Shown here piece by piece: positions 8,362-17,517 of a DNA stretch of 64,000 bases; the stretch's first letter is position 1, and each line of letters opens with the position of its first letter. Made by a program: the position numbers and the translations under genes. Source of the DNA: Nitrospira sp. (GTDB lineage: Bacteria > Nitrospirota > Nitrospiria > Nitrospirales > Nitrospiraceae); NCBI GenBank assembly GCA_020846195.1, contig JADLEJ010000009.1, positions 83,835 to 147,834 on the forward strand, read 5' to 3'. Below the pieces are notes generated by a model. That model had not been told where the DNA came from, made no database searches, and saw nothing but the letters and a program-made list of their open reading frames with translations.

Positions 8362-9308
8362 TGGCGCCGGTGGCGGAAGGGCGGCAGAAGACTCGTGTGG
8401 GCGATGGCGTGCTCATCGTCAACAAAGAGGCCGGTTGGACGTCTCACGATGTTGTGGCGAAAGTGCGGGGCCTGTTGGGCGGAGCGAAGGTCGGCCATGC
8501 CGGCACGCTGGATCCCGCGGCGACGGGTGTGTTGCCGTTGCTGATTGGAAAAGCCACGCGCGTGGCGGAATATCTGGTGGGTTGGGATAAGGAGTACCGC
8601 GCGGTTTTGAGGCTGGGTGAAACGACGGATACGCAAGACGCGACCGGGACGGTGCTTCAGCGGGTCGAGACGGCTGGAGTGGAAGCCGAGATTCTTGACG
8701 GCGTGGTGGCTCGGTTTCGCGGGCCGCAAAAGCAAATGCCTCCGATGTATTCGGCGGTGAAAGTGGCCGGCCGGCCGTGGTATAAGTCGGCGCGCGCCGG
8801 AGAAACTGTTGAGCGGGCTGAGCGGGACATCGTCATTCACGAGCTCGAAGTGACGGCCGTGAACGGCCGCGATATCGCCTTGCGAGTCGTTTGCTCAAAA
8901 GGAACGTATATTCGTACGTTGTGCGCCGATATGGGGCAGGCGCTGGGCGTCGGCGGACACCTATTGTCGCTTGCGCGCACGCGCGTTGGGTCGCTGGCAA
9001 TCGAGCAGGGGCTGACCGTTGAGCAGATCGCGGCGCACGTGGCAATCGGGTCGGTTGACTCTGTCCTCTTGACGCTGGACCGGGTGCTGGCGCAGTTGCC
9101 GCAGGTGACGGTAACGGCGGAACAGGCCGCGCGTGTGCTGCACGGCGCGCCGATAGGATGTGCGAGTATGGATAGGCACCCAGCCGCGTCGTCTGTTCGC
9201 CTGAAGGATGAGCAGGGGCGGCTATTGGCAATTGGAACATGCGATGGACGGGATAACGGGTCGATCAAAATCGACAAAGTGTTAGTCGGCGGTGAATCAC
9301 TCAATTAA
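8361..9308 (+). CDS. truB: tRNA pseudouridine(55) synthase TruB
   Basis: 315 residues from ATG 8361, which overlaps the rbfA stop; a GTG one codon earlier (8358) is the alternative. TruB makes pseudouridine 55 in the T loop of tRNAs. The catalytic aspartate lies in GHAGTLDPAATGVLP, preceded by the family's GVLIVNKEAGWTSHDVV opening. The tyrosine of the KEYRAVLRLG strand and the PPMYSAVKVAGRPWYKSARAGE loop are also typical. A C-terminal PUA-like region (about 240-315) follows. Confidence 0.95.
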   Translation: MAPVAEGRQKTRVGDGVLIVNKEAGWTSHDVVAKVRGLLGGAKVGHAGTLDPAATGVLPLLIGKATRVAEYLVGWDKEYRAVLRLGETTDTQDATGTVLQRVETAGVEAEILDGVVARFRGPQKQMPPMYSAVKVAGRPWYKSARAGETVERAERDIVIHELEVTAVNGRDIALRVVCSKGTYIRTLCADMGQALGVGGHLLSLARTRVGSLAIEQGLTVEQIAAHVAIGSVDSVLLTLDRVLAQLPQVTVTAEQAARVLHGAPIGCASMDRHPAASSVRLKDEQGRLLAIGTCDGRDNGSIKIDKVLVGGESLN

Positions 9309-9329
9309 GAGGCAGAAGGAGTACGCGTC

Positions 9330-9599
9330 ATGGCCTTGTTGAAGGAAGCAAAGACGGAGTTAATCAAGCAGTATCGCCAGCACGATACGGATTCGGGATC
9401 CCCCGAAGTTCAGATCGCGGTGCTGACCAACCGGATTACCTATTTGACCGAGCATTTCAAGCTGCACAAGAAGGACCACCATTCGCGGCGTGGTCTCTTG
9501 CAGCTGGTCGGACGGCGGCGCCGGTTGCTCGACTATCTGCGCGGCGTCGAGGAAGCCCGCTATCGCGCGGTCATCGAACGACTCGGTATCCGCAAGTAG
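9330..9599 (+). CDS. rpsO: 30S ribosomal protein S15
   Basis: 89 residues, the standard length. S15 is a primary binder of 16S rRNA helices 20-22. Signature residues: [23 protein letters not shown], then [41 protein letters not shown] lies before the ATG. It is followed by two hairpins and then pnp, the same gene pair as in E. coli, where RNase III cuts between them. Confidence 0.97.
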   Translation: MALLKEAKTELIKQYRQHDTDSGSPEVQIAVLTNRITYLTEHFKLHKKDHHSRRGLLQLVGRRRRLLDYLRGVEEARYRAVIERLGIRK

Positions 9600-9623
9600 T
9601 CGGCAGAGAGACGGACGCAAGCC

Positions 9624-9648
9624 GCTGTCGCACAAGGTGTGCGACAGC
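9624..9648 (+). promoter_or_regulatory. Stem-loop 1 in the rpsO-pnp intergenic region
   Basis: A perfect 10-bp stem, 9624-9633 against 9639-9648, with the 5-base loop aaggt. No T tract follows, so it is not an obvious intrinsic terminator. It could protect the rpsO 3' end or be part of an RNase III processing signal. Confidence 0.7.
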
Positions 9649-9673
9649 GCAGAATGCATGTCGCACAGGTGAA

Positions 9674-9709
9674 CACGGAGATGCGCTCGCGCGCGAGCGC
9701 ATCTCTGTG
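9674..9709 (+). promoter_or_regulatory. Long stem-loop 2 in the pnp leader
   Basis: 9678-9705 is a perfect 28-base palindrome rich in GC; the pairing extends to 9674-9709 with one G-U pair. As RNA it would form a long, near-continuous duplex 35 bases before the pnp ATG. By position it matches the E. coli pnp leader hairpin that RNase III cuts and PNPase then degrades to autoregulate itself. That role here is inference. Confidence 0.75.
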
Positions 9710-9743
9710 GGCATCTGTGGGACCAACCTGGAGGAAACCATAG

Positions 9744-11861
9744 ATGGTACATGTTGTTGAATTGGAGATTGCCGGCCGCACCTTGCGGCTTGAAACTGGG
9801 CGGGTAGCCAAGCAGGCCGACGGCTCGATTTGGGCGACATACGGGGATTCCGTCGTTTTGGCGACGGCGGTGGCCTCGCAGACGGCCAAGCCCGGCATCG
9901 ATTTTCTTCCCCTCACCGTCGATTACATCGAAAAAGCCTACGCTGCCGGAAAGATTCCTGGAGGCTATTTTAAGCGCGAAGGGCGCCCGGCTGAAAAGGA
10001 AGTGCTGACCAGCCGCTTGATCGATCGGCCCCTGCGGCCGCTCTTTCCCGAAGGCTACTACTTTGAAACGCAGGTCATTGCCTCGGTACTGTCGGCCGAC
10101 AAGACGGGCTCGACGGATGTGGTCGGGATCACGGCGGCCTCTGCGGCTTTGTCGATTTCGAATATTCCATTTCAAGGCCCGGTGGCCGGCGTCAAGATCG
10201 GCCGTGTGAATGGCCAGTTTGTGGTGAACCCCGATTTGGCGACGTTGGAAACCAGCGATCTTCATTTGGTGGTGGCGGGCACGGCCGATGCCATTATGAT
10301 GGTGGAAGCAGGCGCCAATGAGTTGCCAGAAGCCACCATGCTGGAAGCCTTGGCGCTGGCCCATGCCGAGATCAAGAAAATCGTTGCGAAGATTGCCGAG
10401 CTGGCCAAGCTGGTCGGCAGCAAGAAGCGCGAGGTGAAGGTCGAAGCGATCGATCCGGCGCTGGCGGCCAAGGTGAAGGCGCTGGTCGCGCAGCCGATTC
10501 GCGATGCGATCATGATCCCGAACAAGGCCGCGCGCCAGGAGCGGTTGGATCAAGTGATGGCCGACGCCGTCGAGAAACTCAAGAATCCTGACGCGCCTGC
10601 CACAGAGCGTCACGTCAAGACCGTTTTCCACGGTTTGGAATACACCGAAGTCCGGAACATGATCCTCGAAAAGCGGTCGCGGGCCGACGGGCGCGGTCCG
10701 GCGGACATCCGGCCGATCACCTGCGAAGTCGGGGCCTTGCCCCGTGCGCATGGCTCCGCCATTTTTACGCGCGGCGAAACCCAGAGTCTTGCGGTTGTCA
10801 CGTTGGGGACGACGGACGATGAGCAGCGGATCGATGCGCTGGAAGGTGAGTACCACCGCACGTTTATGCTGCATTACAATTTCCCGCCCTTCAGTGTCGG
10901 CGAAGCCCGGCCGCTTCGGACACCGGGCCGGCGCGAGGTCGGTCATGGAGCCCTGGCAGAGCGGGCGTTGAAGCCGGTTATTCCAGGGAAAGACGTATTC
11001 CCCTATACGCTTCGCATCGTGTCTGAAATCTTGGAGTCTAACGGGTCTTCTTCGATGGCCACTGTCTGTGGCGGTACGCTGGCGATGCTGGATGCCGGTA
11101 TTCCGATCAAGGAGCCGGTAGCGGGTATCGCCATGGGGCTGATCAAGGAAGGCGACGGCGTGATCATCCTTTCGGATATCCTCGGCCTTGAGGACCATCT
11201 GGGCGACATGGATTTCAAGGTCTGTGGGACCAAGAACGGCGTGACGGCCTTGCAGATGGACATCAAGATCGGCGGGATCACGATGGCCTTGATGCAGCAG
11301 GCGCTGGAGCAGGCTCGGGCAGGACGGCTCCATATCCTTGAGCGAATGGCCTCCGCGCTGACCACGCATCGGGAGAATCTCTCTCCCTTCGCGCCGCGTA
11401 TTTATACGCTCAAGGTCAAGCAGGACAAGATCCGCGACATCATCGGCCAGGGCGGGAAGACTATCCGCGCGATCCAGGCCGATTGCGGAGTGAAGATTAA
11501 CATTGAAGACACCGGTATCGTCACCATCGCGTCCGCCGACGAGGCCTCGCTGCAGAAGGCGAAGGATATGATTAGCCGCCTGACTGAAGAAGTCGAGATC
11601 GGCAAGATCTATATGGGCACCGTCCGGAAGATCATGGATTTCGGCGCATTCGTCGAAGTCTTGCCTGGCACCGACGGGCTCGTGCATATTTCTCAGCTGG
11701 CGCACCATCGAGTGAAGGCCGTGTCAGACGAAGTTGCGGAAGGCGATCAGATCATGGTGAAGGTGTTGGAGATCGATCGGCAGGGCAAGATCCGGCTGAG
11801 CCGGAAGGAAACCATGCCGGCTCCAGCGGGGGGCTCCTCGCAGGAACCAGCGGCCGAGTAG
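9744..11861 (+). CDS. pnp: Polyribonucleotide nucleotidyltransferase (PNPase)
   Basis: 705 residues. PNPase degrades RNA 3' to 5' by phosphorolysis and is a degradosome component. It shows two RNase PH domains (about 1-215 and 310-540), with the second active site in DILGLEDHLGDMDFKVCGT, an all-helical linker between them, a KH domain (KDKIRDIIGQGGKTIRAIQADCGVKI, about 560-620) and an S1 domain (YMGTVRKIMDFGAFVEVLPG, about 624-692). GGAGGAAA lies before the ATG. Two hairpins precede it. Confidence 0.97.
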   Translation: MVHVVELEIAGRTLRLETGRVAKQADGSIWATYGDSVVLATAVASQTAKPGIDFLPLTVDYIEKAYAAGKIPGGYFKREGRPAEKEVLTSRLIDRPLRPLFPEGYYFETQVIASVLSADKTGSTDVVGITAASAALSISNIPFQGPVAGVKIGRVNGQFVVNPDLATLETSDLHLVVAGTADAIMMVEAGANELPEATMLEALALAHAEIKKIVAKIAELAKLVGSKKREVKVEAIDPALAAKVKALVAQPIRDAIMIPNKAARQERLDQVMADAVEKLKNPDAPATERHVKTVFHGLEYTEVRNMILEKRSRADGRGPADIRPITCEVGALPRAHGSAIFTRGETQSLAVVTLGTTDDEQRIDALEGEYHRTFMLHYNFPPFSVGEARPLRTPGRREVGHGALAERALKPVIPGKDVFPYTLRIVSEILESNGSSSMATVCGGTLAMLDAGIPIKEPVAGIAMGLIKEGDGVIILSDILGLEDHLGDMDFKVCGTKNGVTALQMDIKIGGITMALMQQALEQARAGRLHILERMASALTTHRENLSPFAPRIYTLKVKQDKIRDIIGQGGKTIRAIQADCGVKINIEDTGIVTIASADEASLQKAKDMISRLTEEVEIGKIYMGTVRKIMDFGAFVEVLPGTDGLVHISQLAHHRVKAVSDEVAEGDQIMVKVLEIDRQGKIRLSRKETMPAPAGGSSQEPAAE

Positions 11862-11866
11862 CTCTC

Positions 11867-13117
11867 GTGTACCGCAAACTCATTCTCGAGAACGGGGTCC
11901 GCTTGGTTAGCGAGCGGATCCCCACTCTCAAGTCAGTCACCGTCGGCATTTGGGTCAATGCCGGATCGCGTGACGAACAGCCGGCACAGGCCGGATATTC
12001 CCACTTCATTGAGCACATGTTCTTCAAGGGCACGGCCAGCCGGTCGGCCAGCGACATCTCGCGCGAGATCGATGCGCTGGGTGGCGAGATGAACGCCTTT
12101 ACCACGCGCGAGACCACCACATTTTATGTAAAAATCCTCGACCAGCATCTGCCGAAAGCGCTCGATCTATTGTCCGATCTGCTCCATCGCTCAAAATTCG
12201 GCGCGAAGGAAATTGAAAAAGAGAAGCAGGTGGTGCTGGAAGAAATCCGCATGGTGCAGGACGACCCTGAGGATCTTGTTCAGGAGCTTCATACCGGCCA
12301 AGTTATGGGGCGTCATCCCTTGGGCCGTCCGATTCTTGGGCGCGCGGCGACAATCGGCGCTTTGCGCCGCCAGGACCTTCTCGACTACATCGACGCGCGG
12401 TATCAGCCGCAGGAAATTGTCATTGCCGTCGCTGGCAACTTTGACCAGCGCCAGCTTGAACGGATCATTGCGCGTGAGTTCGGCCGCCGTCGTTCATCTT
12501 CGCCGCAGCTGCCTGCTCGCCGCTCGCCAGATCTCCATGGAGGCACGGTGATGCAGCGAAAGAAGCTGGAGCAGGTGCATCTCTGCATCGGAATGAAAGG
12601 GCTTGCTGCCGGTCACCCGGACCGGTATGCGGCGTATATTTTGAATAGTGTGTTAGGTGGGAGCGTGAGTTCGCGGTTGTTCCAGGAAGTTCGAGAGAAA
12701 CGCGGGCTGGCCTACTCGATCTATTCTTTTCTTTCCGGTTACTCCGATGGCGGGACGCTCACGGTCTACGCAGGCACGCGGCAAAAAGAGGTTGAGCGGG
12801 TGATCGATCTCATCCGGCGAGAAATTCGCCGCATGGCGGCCGGTAGCGTTACGCGCGATGAGTTGACGCGAACCAAGGACCAAATGAAGGGGAGTCTGAT
12901 GCTCAGCTTGGAGAGCTCGCATAGTCGAATGAACAAGTTGGCCAAGGATGAAATGATCAAGGGTACGCACACGTCGCTCGATGACATGACGCGTGCCATC
13001 GATACGGTGACCTTTAAGCAGGTCGAGCGGGTTGCGCATGAACTTCTCGACGAAAAGACCATGGCGCTCACAGGGCTTGGTCCTATTACAGCACGTCAGC
13101 TTCAGCACGTGAGATGA
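11867..13117 (+). CDS. M16 family zinc peptidase (processing-protease type)
   Basis: 416 residues from GTG 11867, five bases after pnp, so translationally linked to it. The inverted zinc motif HFIEH spans residues 46-50, and the third ligand lies in the EKEKQVVLEEIRMVQDDPED segment. A second, inactive M16 half follows with the GGSVSSRLFQEVREKRGLAYS glycine loop. Bacterial members near pnp are YmxG/PepR-type processing proteases; the substrate is unknown. No signal peptide is visible, so it is probably cytoplasmic. Confidence 0.92.
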   Translation: MYRKLILENGVRLVSERIPTLKSVTVGIWVNAGSRDEQPAQAGYSHFIEHMFFKGTASRSASDISREIDALGGEMNAFTTRETTTFYVKILDQHLPKALDLLSDLLHRSKFGAKEIEKEKQVVLEEIRMVQDDPEDLVQELHTGQVMGRHPLGRPILGRAATIGALRRQDLLDYIDARYQPQEIVIAVAGNFDQRQLERIIAREFGRRRSSSPQLPARRSPDLHGGTVMQRKKLEQVHLCIGMKGLAAGHPDRYAAYILNSVLGGSVSSRLFQEVREKRGLAYSIYSFLSGYSDGGTLTVYAGTRQKEVERVIDLIRREIRRMAAGSVTRDELTRTKDQMKGSLMLSLESSHSRMNKLAKDEMIKGTHTSLDDMTRAIDTVTFKQVERVAHELLDEKTMALTGLGPITARQLQHVR

Positions 13118-13422
13118 GAATTTTTTAATAGAGATGATGATGTAAAGGAATGACAGGCGTGTTTACCTGAGCGTAAATATGCGTAACTCATGATTTATAT
13201 CTGTGGATTAGAATTTTATTAGAGCCTCAAACATTTCCTTGACACTAATTGATCGTTTCAGTACGATTGCGCCGGTCTAGTGAACCTGAAATTTTGAACA
13301 GGGAACAACAGCATAAAGAGAGTGCTGTAGGTTTGGATCATTCGGCAGCAGATGTATTCATCGCTTTCAAAGTGAACGTTCATTAGGTTGTGGATTTTAT
13401 TTTTATGAAGGAGGGACTAGGT
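13118..13422. other. 305-base AT-rich intergenic region with promoter and long leader
   Basis: No gene seen. It is visibly richer in A and T than its surroundings and carries one strong promoter (13239-13267). The leader of about 150 bases holds a weak 6-bp hairpin (13308-13313 with 13323-13328), a palindrome TGAACGTTCA (13373-13382) and AAGGAGGG (13408-13415) before the next start. Confidence 0.6.
13239..13267 (+). promoter_or_regulatory. Near-consensus sigma-70 promoter
   Basis: TTGACA at 13239-13244, exactly 17 bases, then TACGAT at 13262-13267. Transcription would start near 13274. It is among the best -35/-10 pairs in the window and serves the two exported proteins that follow. Confidence 0.8.
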
Positions 13423-13932
13423 ATGAAGAGGGTCTTAGTTCTAGCCGCCGTTGCAGTGTTCTCAGTGGCTGGCTTGCTATCGGCCGAATTTGCCGTAGCC
13501 GCCGATGCTCCAGCTGGAGGTGGCCCTGCCACCGATGTCGTCGGAGGAAAGGTCTTGAAGGGCGACGCTGCCAAGACGCTTCAAGGTCGCGTCTGGTCGC
13601 AGTGGGCCGATAATCCTGATAGCGAGTTGTTGTTCGGCATTATGTATTGGAATACGGGCGATCCTGCCTCAGGAACCCCGGCTGGCCGCTCATCGACCAT
13701 GATGGACGTCAAGCCTCCGGATCCTTTGGTCACCTGCTGCGGTTGGGGCTTTGTCGGTGGGACCGATAAAAACAACGCCTACGCAGGCTGGTACCATGCC
13801 GCGACGACAGTGCGTTTGGCTGTGAAGGACAAGGCGTTGATGGATCAAATCATCAAGGCTGCACAGGAACTTGTGGCCATGGAAGTAACCTTGGACGGGC
13901 GGACCATTACCGGATTCAAGGTTCTCAAGTAA
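13423..13932 (+). CDS. Exported protein of unknown function (first of pair)
   Basis: 169 residues from ATG 13423, chosen for AAGGAGGG seven bases upstream and because it begins a clean signal peptide (MKRVLVLAAVAVFSVAGLLS, cleavage probably after AVA). The mature part is about 140 residues: LQGRVWSQWADNPD, a Met/Asp/Pro-rich stretch, a Cys-Cys pair in VTCCGWGFVGG, and a C-terminal helix-strand (ATTVRLAVKDKALMDQIIKAAQEL...GFKVLK). I do not recognise a family. With its strong promoter, ribosome site and partner gene, it may be well expressed. Confidence 0.8.
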   Translation: MKRVLVLAAVAVFSVAGLLSAEFAVAADAPAGGGPATDVVGGKVLKGDAAKTLQGRVWSQWADNPDSELLFGIMYWNTGDPASGTPAGRSSTMMDVKPPDPLVTCCGWGFVGGTDKNNAYAGWYHAATTVRLAVKDKALMDQIIKAAQELVAMEVTLDGRTITGFKVLK

Positions 13933-13983
13933 TCGATTTCATCACGCTTTCATTCTTTCATGTTGTTGAAGGAGGATTCGATT

Positions 13984-14655
13984 ATGAAGCTTCAGAAGCA
14001 AGGCGGGGCCGTGATGGCAGCTGTTGCCCTGGTAGTCGGCATGGCTTCCAGCGCGTTGGCCATCGAAGCATTCCAAGAGCGATTTGAGTGGGGCGACCTC
14101 AGCAAGCCCACCACGATTCAGGGCCGGGTGATCATTCTCGATCCCTACGACGAAGCCGTCTGGATTAACGTCGCGGTGTTCGGCGGCAACGCCGAGAGCG
14201 GCTTGTTTTGGCAGAAAATTCACCCTGGCAAGAACCTCAAGTTCTATGCTGAGAAGGGTGCTTGGGAAGAATTAAAGAAGATGGGCCGTCCGCATTCCGG
14301 GCCGGCGGCAGCGAAGGAAGTGCCTCCTGGCAGCACGACCGATCTGGTTGAGTTTGTCGTTACGGAGACCGAGCAGAATCATCGCGTGATCTCTTCTGTA
14401 AAGAAGCTTCCTGAGCATGCTGGAGCGCCTGGGAAGACCGTGAGCATCTCCGCTCTTCGCTTGAAGGAGTGCTTGGGTAAGAATCAGGACACTGACGCCG
14501 GTTGCGCTGCTGCGATGCAGAAGCTGAATACGTCGCCGAAGTCCCCGGACGGAGCGAGTATTCCTCAGCACTACGATGTGATGATCCCTGGTGGGCATAC
14601 CTACGGTGGCTTGATTCCCTGGGAAGCAAAGTACAATTTGCCTGGCGGACACTGA
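13984..14655 (+). CDS. Exported protein of unknown function (second of pair)
   Basis: 223 residues from ATG 13984 (GAAGGAGG upstream), with a signal peptide ending near SSALA. The mature part opens IEAFQERFEWGDLSKPTTIQGRVIILDPYDEAVWINVAVFGG, then a long charged region with two cysteines (KECLGKNQDTDAGC), and ends in a Gly/His-rich PGGHTYGGLIPW. Family not recognised. Both proteins contain a QGRV motif early in the mature part, in similar surroundings. The gene lies 51 bases after its partner and is closed by a terminator (14674-14716). Confidence 0.8.
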   Translation: MKLQKQGGAVMAAVALVVGMASSALAIEAFQERFEWGDLSKPTTIQGRVIILDPYDEAVWINVAVFGGNAESGLFWQKIHPGKNLKFYAEKGAWEELKKMGRPHSGPAAAKEVPPGSTTDLVEFVVTETEQNHRVISSVKKLPEHAGAPGKTVSISALRLKECLGKNQDTDAGCAAAMQKLNTSPKSPDGASIPQHYDVMIPGGHTYGGLIPWEAKYNLPGGH

Positions 14656-14673
14656 GCTAGTTTCCTGTTTGTG

Positions 14674-14716
14674 AAAAATGGCGGTCGCTCCTTACGGGGC
14701 GGCCGCCATTTTTATT
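14674..14716 (+). terminator. Rho-independent terminator of the exported pair
   Basis: Stem 14674-14688 (aaaaatggcggtcgc) pairs with 14699-14713 with a single G-T mismatch, and a T-rich run follows. It lies 19 bases past the stop of the second gene. Confidence 0.85.
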
Positions 14717-14865
14717 TCTCGAAACACTACGATCTGCTCGTCCTATCTTTCAAGCGCGGCGTTCCATAAATTAGCGATACGAGCAAGTTGGATTGCGCCA
14801 TCTGATCGTTTTCATCAGATGGTCTTATCTAGTGTCAAGAAAGCCGCAGGTATGGTTTTAGCGGT

Positions 14866-17517
14866 TCAGATCGTGGTGTCTTTGGAGGAAGGAGTCGCTT
14901 TTCGCTGAAGATCGGCAAGACGGTTGAGGGCATCCAGAGGCGTCATTGAAAACAGGTCGATTTGCCGAACTTCCTCCACGAGGGGGTGCGGTTGTGGCAA
15001 TGGCGCGGTTGCAGGTTCTGTGAGGGGAGCCGATTCTGAGATCTGGGCTGCCTCCGGTCGTTCTAACTGGCCAAGGACATCTTGGGCTCGTGTGATGACG
15101 GATGGCGGCAGCCCTGCCAGCTTCGCGACATAGATGCCGTAGCTGCGGTCTGCTCCTCCGGCAACAATTTTCCTGAGAAAGACCACGTCGCCGTCTTGTT
15201 CCTGCACCGCCACGCGGAAATTCTTGATCCCCTCGCGTTGTCGCTCCAGCTGGGTCATCTCATGGTAATGCGTGGCGAACAACGTCCTCGCTCCGAGCGT
15301 CCTGCGATCATGGATAAATTCCGCGACCGCCCAGGCAATACTGAGCCCATCATAGGTGCTGGTTCCACGCCCGATTTCGTCGAGGAGGATCAGGCTCCGT
15401 ACGGTCGCGCTGTGAAGAATCGTGGCGGTTTCCACCATCTCAACCATGAAAGTGCTATGGCCGCTGGCTAGGTTATCGGAAGCTCCAACGCGGGTGAAGA
15501 TTCGATCGGCTACGCCGATTGTTGCGGAAGCGGCAGGCACGAAGCTACCCACTTGCGCCAGAAGCACAATCAATGCAACCTGGCGAAGAAAAGTGCTTTT
15601 GCCTGCCATATTCGGTCCTGTCAGGATCTGTAGGCGCTGTGAATCAAGATTCAGCAGTGTATCGTTCGGTACGAACGCCATCTCTTCAGTCAGCCGCTCC
15701 ACGACGGGATGCCGGCCGTCTCGAATGTCGATCATCCCGCTCTCGGTGATAACCGGCTTGATATATTGATTCAGCGCGGCGGTTTCAGCCAACCCGGTCA
15801 GGACATCGATCACAGCAAGTTTCCCAGCCATCTCCTGCAGGCGGGCGGCATGGCCGGCGACGGTGGTGCGAAGTTGTGTGAACAGATCCTGCTCCAGTGC
15901 CAGCAGTTTGACTTCAGCGCCGGTCACACGCTCTTCAAGTTCTTTCAACTCGGGGGTCATGAACCGCTCGGCATTGACCAGTGTTTGTTTGCGGATAAAG
16001 TCCGCCGGCACACGGGCTAGATTGGCTTTGGTGATTTCGATGTAGTAGCCGAACACTTGGTTGTAGCGAACTTTCAGAGATTCGATGCCGGTCCGTTCCC
16101 GCTCTTTCGCCTCCAATGCGGCAATCCAATGTTTGCCTTCAGTGCTGGCCTTTCGCAATTCATCGACATCTGGGTGGTATCCGTTTCGGATTACGCCTCC
16201 GTCGCGAAGCGACATCGGCGCCTCTGGCAGAAGGGCCTGTTCAATCAGCTCAGCGAGATCGCGCCCGTCATCCCACGCGTCGCGCACCGTGACGAGTTGG
16301 GGGCTTAAAAGGGGAGTCAGTTGCGTGGCGATTTCAGGAAGGGCAGCGAGAGAATCTTTTAAGGCAATCAATTCCCGGGGGCCTGCGACTCCCAGGACAA
16401 TGCGGCCGCTCAGGCGCGAAAGGTCCTGCACGGTTCTGAGCGCCGCGCGCAATGCCACGCGAGCAGCAATCCGGTCCTTCAATTCTCCGACCGCATCGAG
16501 TCGGGCCTGGATTGCCTCACAGTGAACCAACGGCCTGACCAACCACTGTCTCAGCAAGCGGCTTCCCATGGCGGTCACGGTTCGATCGAGCACGGAGAGC
16601 AGGGTGGCGGGCTTGCCGCTGTGACTGTCGTCTAACGCCCCCATCGGTTTCAGTAGCTCGAGATTACGAATGGTGACACTATCCAAATGCATTGCGTCCG
16701 AGATCCGCCGGACCCGCGGCCGGCGAATGTAATCTAGCGGCGCGGTCGGTTGGGTGTCGCGGAAGTAGCTCAGGACCGCACCGGCTGAGCCAATTCCCAC
16801 CGTCAGGCCCTGACAGCCGAAGGCTTCCAGCGAATGAATGTGAAATTGCTCTTGCAGCAGGCGAGCGGCTCGGTCTGGTTCAAACGTGATCGCGTCACGC
16901 TCGCACAGGCGGATGCCTTTCATCTGATCGAGCCAGGCACGGTCTTCTTGTCTAGACGTTGGCGCAAACAGGATTTCCCTGGGTTCTAACCGGGCCAGCT
17001 CATCCAGCGCCTGGGTCTGAGCCTGATCTCCCTGAAATTCGGCAATCCAGAATTCTCCGGTGGAGACTTCGAGCATCGCCAGTCCGATCATGGATTGCGG
17101 TTTTGCGGGGGTGCTTACGGATACGGCGGCGAGGAAGTTCGATTCGACCGGCGAAAGAAACTCGGTCTCGACCAGCGTGCCGGGCGTATACAGCCTGACG
17201 ACTTCGCGGCGCACCAGTCCTTTGGCAAGCTTGGGATCCTCGACCTGCTCACAGAGGGCCACGGTCCGACCGGCCTTCAGCAGTTTGGCGATATAGCCGG
17301 TCGCGGCATGATACGGCACGCCGCAGAGCGGAACCGGATTCGGGCTGTTTTTATCGCGCGAAGTCAGCGCGATGGAAAGGATGCGCGACGCTTCCTGCGC
17401 ATCCTGATAAAACATTTCGTAGAAATCGCCCACTCGAAAAAACAAGATCGCCTGTTCGTAGCCGCGCTTGATCTCCCGGTATTGCCGCATCAGCGGACTG
17501 GCGTCGTGTTCACTCAT
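14866..17517 (-). CDS. mutS: DNA mismatch repair protein MutS
   Basis: 883 residues, a full-length MutS. It recognises mismatches and recruits MutL. The mismatch-reading Phe and Glu are in GDFYEMF (near residue 30). Connector, lever and clamp regions follow, then the ATPase domain with Walker A GPNMAGKST, the ST-rich loop GASDNLASGHSTFMVEM, and Walker B SLILLDEIGRGTSTYDG. A helix-turn-helix dimer region closes it. The start overlaps the upstream LapA-like gene by 8 bases. It is last in the minus-strand pdxJ-nnrD-tsaE-lapA-mutS run. Confidence 0.97.
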   Translation of the reverse strand: MSEHDASPLMRQYREIKRGYEQAILFFRVGDFYEMFYQDAQEASRILSIALTSRDKNSPNPVPLCGVPYHAATGYIAKLLKAGRTVALCEQVEDPKLAKGLVRREVVRLYTPGTLVETEFLSPVESNFLAAVSVSTPAKPQSMIGLAMLEVSTGEFWIAEFQGDQAQTQALDELARLEPREILFAPTSRQEDRAWLDQMKGIRLCERDAITFEPDRAARLLQEQFHIHSLEAFGCQGLTVGIGSAGAVLSYFRDTQPTAPLDYIRRPRVRRISDAMHLDSVTIRNLELLKPMGALDDSHSGKPATLLSVLDRTVTAMGSRLLRQWLVRPLVHCEAIQARLDAVGELKDRIAARVALRAALRTVQDLSRLSGRIVLGVAGPRELIALKDSLAALPEIATQLTPLLSPQLVTVRDAWDDGRDLAELIEQALLPEAPMSLRDGGVIRNGYHPDVDELRKASTEGKHWIAALEAKERERTGIESLKVRYNQVFGYYIEITKANLARVPADFIRKQTLVNAERFMTPELKELEERVTGAEVKLLALEQDLFTQLRTTVAGHAARLQEMAGKLAVIDVLTGLAETAALNQYIKPVITESGMIDIRDGRHPVVERLTEEMAFVPNDTLLNLDSQRLQILTGPNMAGKSTFLRQVALIVLLAQVGSFVPAASATIGVADRIFTRVGASDNLASGHSTFMVEMVETATILHSATVRSLILLDEIGRGTSTYDGLSIAWAVAEFIHDRRTLGARTLFATHYHEMTQLERQREGIKNFRVAVQEQDGDVVFLRKIVAGGADRSYGIYVAKLAGLPPSVITRAQDVLGQLERPEAAQISESAPLTEPATAPLPQPHPLVEEVRQIDLFSMTPLDALNRLADLQRKATPSSKDTTI

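Noticed and set aside
9360..11708. A 782-codon open frame on the minus strand opposite pnp
   Set aside because: It lies wholly under a complete, highly conserved PNPase. GC-rich codon bias makes long antisense frames in this genome; the frame has no domain and no ribosome site.
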